Positions 18,052 through 26,849 of a DNA stretch of 64,000 bases are shown here, piece after piece; the first letter of the stretch is position 1; every line of letters starts with the position of its first letter. The position numbers and the translations under genes are program-made. Source of the DNA: JADJLQ01 sp964405735 (GTDB lineage Bacteria; Bacteroidota; Bacteroidia; Chitinophagales; Saprospiraceae); NCBI GenBank assembly GCA_964405735.1, contig CAYOPD010000006.1:9307-73306 (forward strand). Direction: 5' to 3'. The notes beneath the pieces are model-generated. The model did not search any database and was not told the DNA's origin. It was given only the letters and a program-made list of their open reading frames with translations.

Positions 18052-19815
18052 TTAAGCCGGGACTACTTTGATCCCCAGTTCCTTCAACTGCTTTTCATCA
18101 ATCACTGAAGGTGCGTCGATCATCATATCCCTGCCCATATTGTTTTTTGGGAAAGCGATGTAGTCGCGGATGGATGTTTGCCCTTGCATCACCGCACACA
18201 AGCGGTCGAATCCAAACGCAATTCCTCCATGCGGCGGGGCTCCAAATTCAAAAGCATTCAGTAAAAATCCAAACTGGTCCAGGGCCTGTTCCGGAGTAAA
18301 ACCAAGCAGGGAGAAATTTTTTGCCTGCAGGTCACGGTCGTGTATCCGGATCGATCCGCCGCCAATCTCCGTGCCGTTGATCACCAGGTCATAAGCGTCA
18401 GCGCGAATACCGGCAAGCACGGCCCGGTCGTTGCTGGCCATTTTTTCGATATCTCCGGGTTTGGGGGAAGTGAAAGGATGATGCATGGCAAAAAACCGTC
18501 CCGCTTCTTCGTCCCATTCCAGGAGGGGAAAGTCCAGGACCCAAAGTGGTTTAAAATCGCCAGCCTGGATCAGGAAATGTTTTCTGCCCAGTTCCAGGCG
18601 CAATTCCCCGAGTTGTTTGCGGGTCCTCTCCTGCTCACCGGAAAGGATAAAGAGGATATCACCCGGTTTGGCTCCGGTGAATTCCGCCCAGGCCTGGAGA
18701 TCTTCTGAGCTGTAAAATTTATCCACACTGGATTTGAAACTGCCATCTTCCAGGCATTTGACATAGATCAGTCCCTTGGCGCCGATCTGTGGACGCTGGA
18801 CCCATTCGGTCAGCTCCTTGATTTCTTTATTGGAATAGTGATCCGCTTCTCCGGCCAGGACCAGGGCTCCGATATAGGGCGCATTTTCAAATATGGAAAA
18901 TCCTTTGCCTTTGGCCTTTTCGTTCAGCTCGTGGATGGGCATGCCGAACCGCAGGTCTGGTTTGTCGATACCATACAAACGCATGGCATCATCATAACTC
19001 ATCCTGGGGAAGGTGCCCAGATCGATCTCGAGCATGGATAAAAACAAATGGTGGATCAGTCCTTCAAAGGTCTGAAGGATATCTTCCCGGTGCACAAAAG
19101 ACATTTCACAATCGATCTGGGTAAACTCCGGCTGCCGGTCGGCCCGGAGGTCTTCGTCCCGGAAACATTTTACGATCTGGAAATATTTGTCCATCCCGGC
19201 GACCATCAATATTTGTTTGAACGTTTGCGGGGACTGCGGCAGTGCATAAAACTGGCCCTGGTTGAGCCGGCTTGGAACCACAAAATCCCTGGCGCCCTCG
19301 GGAGTGCTTTTAATCAGGAAGGGGGTCTCGATCTCTATAAAACCATGTCCGGACATGTATTTCCTGGTCTCCAGTCCGAGTAAAGACCGGAAAATAATTT
19401 TGGATTGTACACTGTGCCTGCGGATATCCAGGTAACGGTATTTCATGCGCAGGTCGTCGCCTCCGTCCGTATCCTCGGTAATGGTAAAAGGCGGCACCTT
19501 GGCTGCATTGAGCACTTCAAGGCTTTGGGCCAGGATTTCAATATCACCAGTGGGCCTTTTCAGGTTTTTGGCGCTCCGTTCCCGCACTTCTCCGGTGACC
19601 CGGATGACATATTCCCGGCCTAGTTTTCTGGCTTCTCCACATAAGGCTGCATCCGAATCCATATTGAATACAAGTTGGGTGATTCCGTACCGGTCTCTCA
19701 GGTCCATAAAGGTCATGCCGCCAAAGTCCCGGCTGGCATCCACCCACCCGCTTAAGGTCACGGTGTGCCCTGCATGTTCTATCCGCAGCTCACCACATGT
19801 GTGCGTCCTGTACAT
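18052..19815 (-). CDS. aspS: Aspartyl-tRNA synthetase (bacterial type)
   Basis: 587 residues, full length for the bacterial enzyme. N-terminal OB-fold anticodon-binding domain (LSGWVDASRDFGGMTFMDLRDRYG), class II core with motif 2 (FQIVKCFRDEDLRADRQPEFTQID) and motif 3 (GIAFGFDRLCAVM), and the inserted GAD domain in the middle, typical of bacterial AspRS. It attaches aspartate to tRNA-Asp; whether it also charges tRNA-Asn cannot be told from inspection. Single gene with its own promoter-like box upstream. Confidence 0.97.
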   Translation of the reverse strand: MYRTHTCGELRIEHAGHTVTLSGWVDASRDFGGMTFMDLRDRYGITQLVFNMDSDAALCGEARKLGREYVIRVTGEVRERSAKNLKRPTGDIEILAQSLEVLNAAKVPPFTITEDTDGGDDLRMKYRYLDIRRHSVQSKIIFRSLLGLETRKYMSGHGFIEIETPFLIKSTPEGARDFVVPSRLNQGQFYALPQSPQTFKQILMVAGMDKYFQIVKCFRDEDLRADRQPEFTQIDCEMSFVHREDILQTFEGLIHHLFLSMLEIDLGTFPRMSYDDAMRLYGIDKPDLRFGMPIHELNEKAKGKGFSIFENAPYIGALVLAGEADHYSNKEIKELTEWVQRPQIGAKGLIYVKCLEDGSFKSSVDKFYSSEDLQAWAEFTGAKPGDILFILSGEQERTRKQLGELRLELGRKHFLIQAGDFKPLWVLDFPLLEWDEEAGRFFAMHHPFTSPKPGDIEKMASNDRAVLAGIRADAYDLVINGTEIGGGSIRIHDRDLQAKNFSLLGFTPEQALDQFGFLLNAFEFGAPPHGGIAFGFDRLCAVMQGQTSIRDYIAFPKNNMGRDMMIDAPSVIDEKQLKELGIKVVPA

Positions 19816-19841
19816 ATCTTTCTGTTTTGTTTATATTTCCG

Positions 19842-19849
19842 CAAAGGTA
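19842..19849 (-). promoter_or_regulatory. -7 promoter box for aspS
   Basis: On the minus strand TACCTTTG matches TAnnTTTG and lies 26 nt upstream of the aspS start. No good -33 element. Nothing recognisable is seen between here and the AraC fragment at 20110. Confidence 0.45.
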
Positions 19850-20109
19850 TATCAATCGGAAGATATGGATCAGGGACAGGGAACAGGGTAAATGACGGTT
19901 CCGCGCCTGAGGGAGCAGGTATCGTCTTTGGAAAAAAGAGGCCCGCAAGAAACCAATTCCCGGTAGTTTATTGAAATACATGCCCGGAAGCCTGGTTAAA
20001 TTAATCCTAATCATCTGAATGGCAAGGATATAACCAGAGTGCACCTTTTGGTTATGAAAATCATTGGGTGCCAGGATAAAAATAAAAGATAAAAATATTC
20101 ATCATTTAA

Positions 20110-20280
20110 ATGATCCACCAGGAGGACGAAGTGCCCAGAGTAAAAATCTCGCGTTACCTCCGCAATAAGTTAAACTTCGATTACAATTATCTTTCCAATC
20201 TTTATTCAGAGGTAAAAGGCACCACTATCGAACACTTTATCATTGTTCACTCTATCGAGCGGGACCCATCAATGGTATAA
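20110..20280 (+). pseudogene. Fragment of a Bacteroidota AraC-family regulator
   Basis: 56-codon frame that starts directly after an in-frame TAA. It encodes EDEVPRVKISRYLRNKLN followed by DYNYLSNLYSEVKGTTIEHF. This is the first helix-turn-helix of the short AraC-type regulators frequent in Bacteroidota (pattern KISxYLxxKLxYDYxYLSNLFSEVKGxTIEHFxI). The second HTH and the N-terminal part are missing; after SIERDPSMV the frame stops inside the 3' end of the convergent DUF1343 gene. Best read as a truncated remnant; a functional mini-regulator cannot be excluded because the frame is intact. Confidence 0.6.
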
Positions 20281-21465
20281 TAGGACATCCTTTACCCTTT
20301 CGGCCCAGCCCGGGACGGCCAATAAATCCTCAAGTTCATCCAGGGAGTTTAAAGGATCCTTTTCCAACCAGGCTTTTAACCTTACGTCACCGGTCAGCAA
20401 CTCAAAATGCCTTTCCCCGGACGGATTGACCAGGGTGGGATAAGGCGTCCATTCAAAATACCCGGAATATAGATTCTTCAGCAGGGCCAATAAAAGCATA
20501 CCCGTTTTTACGGGACGATAAACGGCAGCGTCTGACACCAGAAGCCGGATCCCTTCACAAGACTGACTTTTGTATTTTCCCTCCTGTGGAATGCATTGAT
20601 AAGGTAAGGCTTCAACCCCCTGGGGAGCATATTGATTAAAAGCATTTGAAAGTTCCTTCGCCTGGATCCAGGGAGCATAGGCCACTTCAAAGGAGTCAGG
20701 ACCACCACGGCCTTCACTGATATTGGCAGCCTCCAAAAAACAAAGGCTGGGATAGGTTAAACAAGTAGTTGGGGACAGGATAGCAGGGGATGGAGGTTTA
20801 AATGGATATTGCCAGTCCAGGATGGTGTCCTTTCTTTCCCAGCCTTGCACATTTATGATTTGCAAAGAAAGTTTGTCCAGATCCATTTCCTGCTTTAATA
20901 AAAGAGCGAGCTCTCCGAGGGTCAGGCAGAACCTTATGGGAATGTTCCACCTCCCGATGAAAGAATGATAGCCCGGCATCATCATGGGGCCTTCCGTGCG
21001 GGAAAAATCTGCCCCCAGGGGATTGGGCCGGTCCAGGATGATTAACGGCAGGTCTTCTTCCGCACACCATTCCATGACGTAAGACATCGTCCACAGATAG
21101 GTATAAAATCTTACACCGGCATTAGGAAGGTCAAGGAGGATGGCATCCGGCAAAGTTTCAAATTCACGGGAGGGCTTGAGTTGATTTCCATAAAGGCTGG
21201 TCACGGGTATTCCAGTGAGAGGGTCCAGACTGTCAGGTTGGGGGGCGCCGTCCATACCCCTGGCCTGCAAACCATGTTCCGGTGAAAAAAGCCGAATGAT
21301 CCGGTACCCAGCCTCAATAAGAGCTTGTTTTATGCCAATACCCGACCTGCTGACCGAAGATTCATTGGTCACAAGACCATAAGACAAGGATGTATTTAGT
21401 GTTTTCTCCATTAGCAGCCGGTCGATGCCATTGTATAAAACCTTTGTATGGATCGGAGATTCCAT
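20269..21465 (-). CDS. DUF1343 / NamZ-like exo-beta-N-acetylmuramidase family (GH171), no signal peptide
   Basis: 398 residues with the family landmarks GLVTNESSVSRSG, RLFSPEHGLQA, LLDLPNAGVRFYTYLWTM, ILDRPNPLGADFSRTEGP and GRGGPDSFEVAYAPW. Characterised members remove MurNAc from the non-reducing end of peptidoglycan fragments. Most homologues are exported, but this one begins MESPIHTKVLYNG with no hydrophobic leader, so it is predicted cytoplasmic and may act on imported muropeptides. Divergent from the M20 hydrolase gene with only 30 nt between starts. The 3' end overlaps the AraC fragment by 12 bases. Confidence 0.85.
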   Translation of the reverse strand: MESPIHTKVLYNGIDRLLMEKTLNTSLSYGLVTNESSVSRSGIGIKQALIEAGYRIIRLFSPEHGLQARGMDGAPQPDSLDPLTGIPVTSLYGNQLKPSREFETLPDAILLDLPNAGVRFYTYLWTMSYVMEWCAEEDLPLIILDRPNPLGADFSRTEGPMMMPGYHSFIGRWNIPIRFCLTLGELALLLKQEMDLDKLSLQIINVQGWERKDTILDWQYPFKPPSPAILSPTTCLTYPSLCFLEAANISEGRGGPDSFEVAYAPWIQAKELSNAFNQYAPQGVEALPYQCIPQEGKYKSQSCEGIRLLVSDAAVYRPVKTGMLLLALLKNLYSGYFEWTPYPTLVNPSGERHFELLTGDVRLKAWLEKDPLNSLDELEDLLAVPGWAERVKDVLLYH

Positions 21466-21495
21466 TTTGTATCTTGACCAAAATATTTAAAATGT
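21466..21495. promoter_or_regulatory. Compact divergent intergenic region
   Basis: Only 30 nt separate the starts of the divergent DUF1343 and M20 genes; the sequence is AT-rich (AAATATTTAAAAT). The promoter elements of each must lie partly inside the other's 5' coding region, so the pair is likely co-regulated, or one start lies further in. Confidence 0.35.
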
Positions 21496-22923
21496 ATGAA
21501 ACGGACTATCACCGCCTTGATGTTAGTTTATTCCACAACGATCTTTGGCCAACTTTCCAAAACCGATCTACATCAAAACATCAATGACCGCTATGAGGAA
21601 TATTCCGCTATAGCACAATCTATTTGGGAATATGCCGAAGTCGGATTCCAGGAATATAAAAGCAGCAACCTGCTGAAATCCTTGTTGAAGAAAGAAGGAT
21701 TTTCAATCGAGGACAGTGTGGCGGGCATGCCCACGGCCTTTATTGCTTCCTATGGCAATGGTAAACCGGTAATCGCCCTGCTTGGAGAATTTGACGCCCT
21801 GCCGGGGGTTTCCCAGGATAGGGTTCCTTATTTGAAAATTTTAGACGAAAAACAGGCTGGGCATGCCTGTGGGCATCACTTGTTCGGGACAGCCTCTGCC
21901 GCTGCGGCGATTGAGGTCAAAAACTGGTTGAAATCTTCTAAGGCCAGCGGGACCATCCGTTTTTATGGCAGCCCGGCTGAGGAAGGCGGTTCCGGCAAGG
22001 TATATCTGGTGAGGGAAAACCTGTTCAGGGATGTGGACGCCGTTTTACATTGGCACCCAGCGGATATGAACGGGGCCTCCGCCAGTCCATCTTTGGCCAA
22101 TAAAAATGGCAAGTTCAGGTTCTATGGGGTCTCTTCCCATGCCGCCATGTCTCCGGAGCGGGGAAGGTCAGCGCTGGATGGGGTAGAGGCCATGGATGCC
22201 ATGGTCAATATGATGCGGGAACACGTACCCTCCGATGCACGAATACATTATGTGATCACCCGGGGAGGTGAGGCCCCCAATGTGGTGCCGGCCTTTGCGG
22301 AAGTATATTATTATGTAAGGCATCCTAAAGCGGAGACGGTGAATTCCATCTGGGAAAGAATTGAAAAAGCGGCCCAGGGTGCCGCCATGGGGACGGAAAC
22401 CCGGGTGGAGTGGGAAATCACAGGTGGGGTATACAACCTGCTCAACAATGCGGCGCTCTCCGGCCTGATGGATAAAAACCTCAGGCTCGTTGGCGGGTAT
22501 ACCTATTCCCCGGAAGAAAAGGCTTTTGCCGAAAAAATTCAATCCACTTTTAAGGGAAATTTGAAAGAACTCTCAAGCACGGCGGTGATAACTCCTTTTA
22601 CGGTCAGTGAGATTCCATGGCCGGCATCCACAGATGTAGGTGATGTCAGTTGGGTAGTGCCCACCGCCGGACTGAGCACGGCGACCTGGGTGCCCGGTAC
22701 TGCAGCGCACAGCTGGCAGGCCGTTGCCGCCGGAGGGACCTCCATCGGTATAAAAGGAATGATGGTGGCCGCCAAAACACTGGCGGGCACTGCCGTGGAT
22801 TTATTCAATGCGAGCGCTTTGATCGGGGAGGCCTGGAAAGAACTAAATGGCCGCCGGGGGGACAAATTTGAATATAAACCTATGCTTGGAAGCCGTAAAC
22901 CCGCCCTGGACTATAGGAATTAA
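21496..22923 (+). CDS. M20 family metallopeptidase/amidohydrolase (AbgB-like), exported
   Basis: 475 residues. A short signal peptide (MKRTITALMLVYSTTIFG, then QLSK) predicts a periplasmic location. The M20 core shows IWEYAEVGFQEYKSS, ALLGEFDALPG, the metal motif AGHACGHHLFG (about residues 119-129), PAEEGGSGK with the catalytic Glu pair, and LHWHPADMNGA. The dimerisation domain lies at about 190-320. The closest functional group is the p-aminobenzoyl-glutamate / amidohydrolase B branch; the amide substrate is unknown. Its divergent pairing with a NamZ-like gene suggests a cell-wall fragment or amino-sugar amide as a possibility. Confidence 0.85.
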   Translation: MKRTITALMLVYSTTIFGQLSKTDLHQNINDRYEEYSAIAQSIWEYAEVGFQEYKSSNLLKSLLKKEGFSIEDSVAGMPTAFIASYGNGKPVIALLGEFDALPGVSQDRVPYLKILDEKQAGHACGHHLFGTASAAAAIEVKNWLKSSKASGTIRFYGSPAEEGGSGKVYLVRENLFRDVDAVLHWHPADMNGASASPSLANKNGKFRFYGVSSHAAMSPERGRSALDGVEAMDAMVNMMREHVPSDARIHYVITRGGEAPNVVPAFAEVYYYVRHPKAETVNSIWERIEKAAQGAAMGTETRVEWEITGGVYNLLNNAALSGLMDKNLRLVGGYTYSPEEKAFAEKIQSTFKGNLKELSSTAVITPFTVSEIPWPASTDVGDVSWVVPTAGLSTATWVPGTAAHSWQAVAAGGTSIGIKGMMVAAKTLAGTAVDLFNASALIGEAWKELNGRRGDKFEYKPMLGSRKPALDYRN

Positions 22924-22983
22924 AGGTTCGGGGGTTGTCCTTTTTAATAAAATATCCAGTTTGAAACCTTCTAATAAGTCGGT

Positions 22984-24465
22984 CTAGGGTATCTGAGGAT
23001 TCAGGTCCCAGAGAGTGGTTTTTGCATGGAATTGTTTGCCGGTTATCCTGAATTTCTGGAGAGGCCCCGGAGCAAAAAACACGGAAGTAAGGGCGGCTTT
23101 GCCATTGTCCGAAAAGATTTCCATGGAATAGTGGTCCATCAGGATTTGGAGCGTCAGGTTATGTCCTGGGCTCACTGCTAAACAGTCAATGGAAGGATAT
23201 GCCGGGTGAAAAGCAAGGGTCTTGCTGGTCCGGTCGAGACAGAGTTGATGCCGAACTGCATCCCAGGTCACGAGCAATTTGGCTTTCCTGCCAAAATCAA
23301 AATCCAGGACAGCACCTTTATGGGAATCAAGGTTGATCTGCCACTCCATGGCGGGAGAGGTCTGGATATCCCAGGAGTCAAATTTTGTATTGGGATCAGC
23401 CAGGTATTCCCTTTTATTGGTCCTGATCGCCTGTAAGGTATCCACCGGCAACTGGAGAAGCCGGTAAGATCCTTCTGTTTCACGCTGAAGCCCGAGTTCC
23501 CGGGCGGTGGCCATCATGCCTTTCCAGCCTTCCGTCGGGTTTTGGTTGGCATAAGCCCAGTTGTTCATCCAACCCATAAGGATCCTTTTTTGCCCCGGGG
23601 CCTGGTAGAAAGGAATGGCGGCGTAAAAATCCCTGCCGGCATCTACCTTGTTTACCTGGTCAAGGGCATGGTCGCATCGGAAAGAGGTTCCGTCAAAATC
23701 CCCCGTGAAATAACGCATGGATGAATAATCCCGGTTGGTGGAAATAAGCAATACCCATTTGGTTTTATCTTTTTGGTTATTCACCGGTAAGGCAAACAGC
23801 GCAGGGCATTCCCAAATTTCCTTAAAAGAAGGGTGGCCTCCAAAATCACTGAGCAGATCCCATTTGATCAGGTTTTTTGACGCGTAAAACTGCACCTTGA
23901 ATTCATTGGGCAAAACCACCGCCATGATCCACCGGGCGGTCTCTTCGTGCCAGAAAACATTGGGGTCCCTGAAATCCCGCTTTTTCAGGTCCAGCACCGG
24001 GTTGTTTTTGTACAGCGCCCACTGGAGACCGTTATCGTTGCTGTAGGCTAAATGCTGCGCCTGATGTCCTTCCCGGTGCGCGGTGTACAACGCGATCAGC
24101 GGTCCGCGGTTCGCGCTACCCAGGCCACTTGAATTTTTATGGTCATGGACTACGCAACCGGAAAATATCATATGGTCCTTTTGTTCGGGGATTGCAACCG
24201 GGAGATGGGTCCATTTTACGAGATCCCGGCTTTTGGCATGGCCCCAGGTCATATGTCCCCATTCATTACCGAAAGGATTATGCTGGTAAAAAAGGTGGTA
24301 TTCCCCTTTATAAAAGATAAGGCCGTTGGGATCATTGATCCAAAACTGCGGTGCAGTGAAATGATAAATGGGTCTTGGGGATTCCTCGAAGTTCCCCTGA
24401 AATGCTGACATAGAAAAGAAAGTCAAAATTAGAACAAGTTCCATCAATTTTTCCTGCATAGACAT
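22984..24465 (-). CDS. GH32 fructan hydrolase (levanase/inulinase/invertase type), exported
   Basis: 493 residues. The hydrophobic leader MELVLILTFFSMSAF predicts export. The five-bladed propeller carries all three GH32 catalytic motifs: FWINDPNG (nucleophile Asp45), FRDPNVFW (transition-state Asp167) and WECPALF (acid/base Glu219). A C-terminal beta-sandwich follows (from about 365, ending at the Pro of the stop-proximal LNPQIP). It hydrolyses beta-fructosides such as levan, inulin or sucrose. Convergent with the M20 gene; no fructan transporter or SusCD pair is present here. Confidence 0.92.
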   Translation of the reverse strand: MSMQEKLMELVLILTFFSMSAFQGNFEESPRPIYHFTAPQFWINDPNGLIFYKGEYHLFYQHNPFGNEWGHMTWGHAKSRDLVKWTHLPVAIPEQKDHMIFSGCVVHDHKNSSGLGSANRGPLIALYTAHREGHQAQHLAYSNDNGLQWALYKNNPVLDLKKRDFRDPNVFWHEETARWIMAVVLPNEFKVQFYASKNLIKWDLLSDFGGHPSFKEIWECPALFALPVNNQKDKTKWVLLISTNRDYSSMRYFTGDFDGTSFRCDHALDQVNKVDAGRDFYAAIPFYQAPGQKRILMGWMNNWAYANQNPTEGWKGMMATARELGLQRETEGSYRLLQLPVDTLQAIRTNKREYLADPNTKFDSWDIQTSPAMEWQINLDSHKGAVLDFDFGRKAKLLVTWDAVRHQLCLDRTSKTLAFHPAYPSIDCLAVSPGHNLTLQILMDHYSMEIFSDNGKAALTSVFFAPGPLQKFRITGKQFHAKTTLWDLNPQIP

Positions 24466-24730
24466 TTATTTCTTTTACATATAAGAATTATGAATGAATA
24501 AATAATTAATGGATCAACAGGTTAAACATTAATTTCAAAAATATGAGTTAAAAGATCCCGAATTTATTCGTATCAATTCAATTTGGCAAGAAATATGCAT
24601 TATAATTGCCGAAGTATTGATCCTAACAGATTGATGCTTTATGAGGTCGGTTCGCTGGGGGGTAAGAGCCGATCTCTTTTTTCTTTTTCCGGCCTTTCTC
24701 CCGGTCGATTCCCACCCCGTGCAAATCCCT

Positions 24731-24738
24731 TACTTTTG
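24731..24738 (+). promoter_or_regulatory. -7 promoter box close to start codon
   Basis: TACTTTTG matches TAnnTTTG and ends only 5 nt before the ATG at 24744, implying an extremely short or absent leader. Nothing else is recognised in 24466-24730. Confidence 0.4.
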
Positions 24739-24743
24739 TCCTG

Positions 24744-25313
24744 ATGTCGTTTCAGAGGACAATATTGGTTTTATGCCTGATCTCCAGTTTTAAAGGAGCA
24801 GGACAGATCCAATATACCCGTGATTTCACTATGCGGATCCGGTCCGCGGGCCTTGAACTCAGTCTTCCGGACAGCACCTGGTATAAAGTGCATCTTCCCT
24901 GTGAAGATGTTTACAACCGTTATGATCTGTGCCTGGTATCGGAAAAGGATTCGGCGGAATTAAAATACCTCATCCTGGATGCTTTCCAGTCAGGAAAAAT
25001 TTTTTCCCCGCAGGTGCATTTCATGAATAAAGTCGCCAATCTGGCAACCAATGCGGACAACCAATGGATGCGTACGCGTTCATTTTCTTCCCGTTTTATC
25101 CAGGATTCCCTACGGGCTGATTGGGCCGGCGAATTGAGTTTTACCCCAAAATTATCCCTGACCCCCAAAAGATATGGTAAACTGTTTGGCATCTACCGGG
25201 AAGAAACCGGGATGGCTTATGTGATCCTGTTTTACAATTACGAGTTCCCGGGATTCAACGATCACCTGCATTCGGTATTTTTCAAATTACCCAGACCCAA
25301 TAGCGCTGAATAA
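24744..25313 (+). CDS. Secreted protein of unknown function
   Basis: 189 residues. A signal peptide (TILVLCLISSFKGAGQ) precedes about 170 residues of mixed alpha/beta sequence. The pattern of a short strand pair (MRIRSAGLELSLPDSTWYKV), a helix (SAELKYLILDAFQSG) and late strands (GLFGIYR-like, then MAYVILFYNYEFPG) recalls small PsbP/DUF1795-like folds, but no motif is decisive. It lies 3 nt upstream of the DUF4286 gene, so the two are cotranscribed. No homologous function can be named. Confidence 0.6.
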   Translation: MSFQRTILVLCLISSFKGAGQIQYTRDFTMRIRSAGLELSLPDSTWYKVHLPCEDVYNRYDLCLVSEKDSAELKYLILDAFQSGKIFSPQVHFMNKVANLATNADNQWMRTRSFSSRFIQDSLRADWAGELSFTPKLSLTPKRYGKLFGIYREETGMAYVILFYNYEFPGFNDHLHSVFFKLPRPNSAE

Positions 25314-25316
25314 ATC

Positions 25317-25649
25317 ATGTTTGTTTACAACATCACCCTGAATATGGATCCCGATACCGAGGAGGAAGGTCTGAGCTGGGTCAAATCGGATTTTATCCCC
25401 AGGGTCATGCAGGATGGCCTTTTTCATGAATTTCAATTGTGTAAACTCAGGTTTGCCGACCAGGATACACCTGCCTATGCGGTTCAGTTTTATTGTTCGG
25501 ATGAATCCGAAAAAGAACAGTTGCTGCATCCGGGCCAGTCCCGATATCTCGACTGGGTCGCGGACCGTTTTGGTCTCAGGATGATGACTTTTGCAACCAT
25601 TCTGGATATCCTTGAACCGGCTTACCTCTCCTTCATTCATAAAAATTGA
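25317..25649 (+). CDS. DUF4286 family protein
   Basis: 110 residues. The N-terminus MFVYNITLNMDPDTEEEGLSWVKSDFIPRVM and the segment AVQFYCSDESEKEQL match the small Bacteroidota family DUF4286, which looks like a ferredoxin-like (ABM-type) alpha/beta fold. No function is known. It immediately follows a secreted unknown and precedes acyl-CoA dehydrogenase by 33 nt, so it may be read with that unit. Confidence 0.75.
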   Translation: MFVYNITLNMDPDTEEEGLSWVKSDFIPRVMQDGLFHEFQLCKLRFADQDTPAYAVQFYCSDESEKEQLLHPGQSRYLDWVADRFGLRMMTFATILDILEPAYLSFIHKN

Positions 25650-25682
25650 GCAATTTTGCACCCTCTTATCAACCAGTAAAAA

Positions 25683-26849
25683 GTGGATTATTTTAAATTA
25701 TCTGAAGTCCAGGCCGGAGCTCGGGATATGGCCCGGGATTTTGCGCATAAAATACTTCTGCCCGGGGTGATCGAGCGGGACAAGAACATGCATTTTCCCC
25801 GTGAACTCATCCGGGAGATGGGGGGCCTGGGCCTGATGGGCATGATGGTCGGCGAACAAAATGGTGGGAGCGGACTGGATACCTTGTCTTATGTGCTCAC
25901 CCTGGAAGAAATTTCCAAAATCGATGCCTCGGCAGCCGTGATCCTTTCAGTCAATAATTCCCTGGTGTGTTTTGGCCTGGAGAAATACGGGACGGAAATG
26001 CAAAAGGAAAAATACCTGTCTCTCCTGGCATCCGGTGCATGGCTGGGATCCTTTTGCCTTTCAGAGCCCGAGGCGGGCAGTGATGCGATGAAACAAAAGA
26101 CGGTTGCCATTGACAAGGGGGACCACTATGAAATTTCAGGAGTAAAAAACTGGATTACGAATGGCGCCCAGTCGGATGTTCATCTCGTATTTGCCCAATC
26201 CAATCCAGCGTTAGGGCATAAAGGCATTAATGTCTTCATTGTTGAAAGATCATGGCCGGGTATCACCATCGGGCCTAAAGAAGATAAAATGGGGATTCGG
26301 GCCAGCGACACCACCTCCATTCAATACGACAAGGTGATCGTGCCCAAAGAAAACAGGCTCGGGCCGGAGGGCTTTGGTTTTTCTTTTGCCCTAAATACCC
26401 TGGATGGGGGACGCATCGGGATAGCCGCCCAGGCGCTGGGACTGGCTGCCGGTGCATATGAACGGGCACTCCGGTACAGTAAAGAGCGTGAAACCTTCGG
26501 CAAACCCATTTTTGAACACCAGGCGGTTTCATTCAAACTGGCTGACATGGCTACAGAAATCGAAGGTGTGCGCCTCCTGGTTTACCGTGCGGCCTGGCTT
26601 AAAGACCAGGGCCGGGAGTATACGGCCGCAGCCAGCATGGCCAAATATGCGGCAGCCGAAATGGCCATGAAACAAACCACGCAGGCCGTCCAGATCCATG
26701 GAGGCAATGGATACGTGCGGGAATACCATATTGAACGCATGATGCGGGATGCCAAGATCACCCAGATCTATGAAGGCACTTCCGAGATCCAGCAAATGAT
26801 CCTTTCCCGTGAAATTCTGAAAGGCAATCTTTATCCCAGCCTGTATTGA
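25683..26849 (+). CDS. Acyl-CoA dehydrogenase (short/branched-chain type)
   Basis: 388 residues from GTG 25683 (MDYFKLSEVQAGARDMARDF), the only start giving the normal family N-terminus. FAD-dependent fold: CLSEPEAGSDA (about 122-132), WITNGAQ, the helical C-domain with RIGIAAQALG and ERETFGKPIFEHQAVSFKLADMA, and QIYEGTSEIQQM with the catalytic Glu (about residue 365). It oxidises acyl-CoA to enoyl-CoA in fatty-acid or branched-chain amino-acid breakdown and passes electrons to ETF. Its stop overlaps the next start (TGATG), so it is coupled to the M50 protease gene. Confidence 0.92.
   Translation: MDYFKLSEVQAGARDMARDFAHKILLPGVIERDKNMHFPRELIREMGGLGLMGMMVGEQNGGSGLDTLSYVLTLEEISKIDASAAVILSVNNSLVCFGLEKYGTEMQKEKYLSLLASGAWLGSFCLSEPEAGSDAMKQKTVAIDKGDHYEISGVKNWITNGAQSDVHLVFAQSNPALGHKGINVFIVERSWPGITIGPKEDKMGIRASDTTSIQYDKVIVPKENRLGPEGFGFSFALNTLDGGRIGIAAQALGLAAGAYERALRYSKERETFGKPIFEHQAVSFKLADMATEIEGVRLLVYRAAWLKDQGREYTAAASMAKYAAAEMAMKQTTQAVQIHGGNGYVREYHIERMMRDAKITQIYEGTSEIQQMILSREILKGNLYPSLY

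Noticed and set aside
24466..24730. tRNA or small RNA upstream of the secreted unknown
   Set aside because: No T-loop GTTCGAATC-type motif or cloverleaf pairing found by eye.
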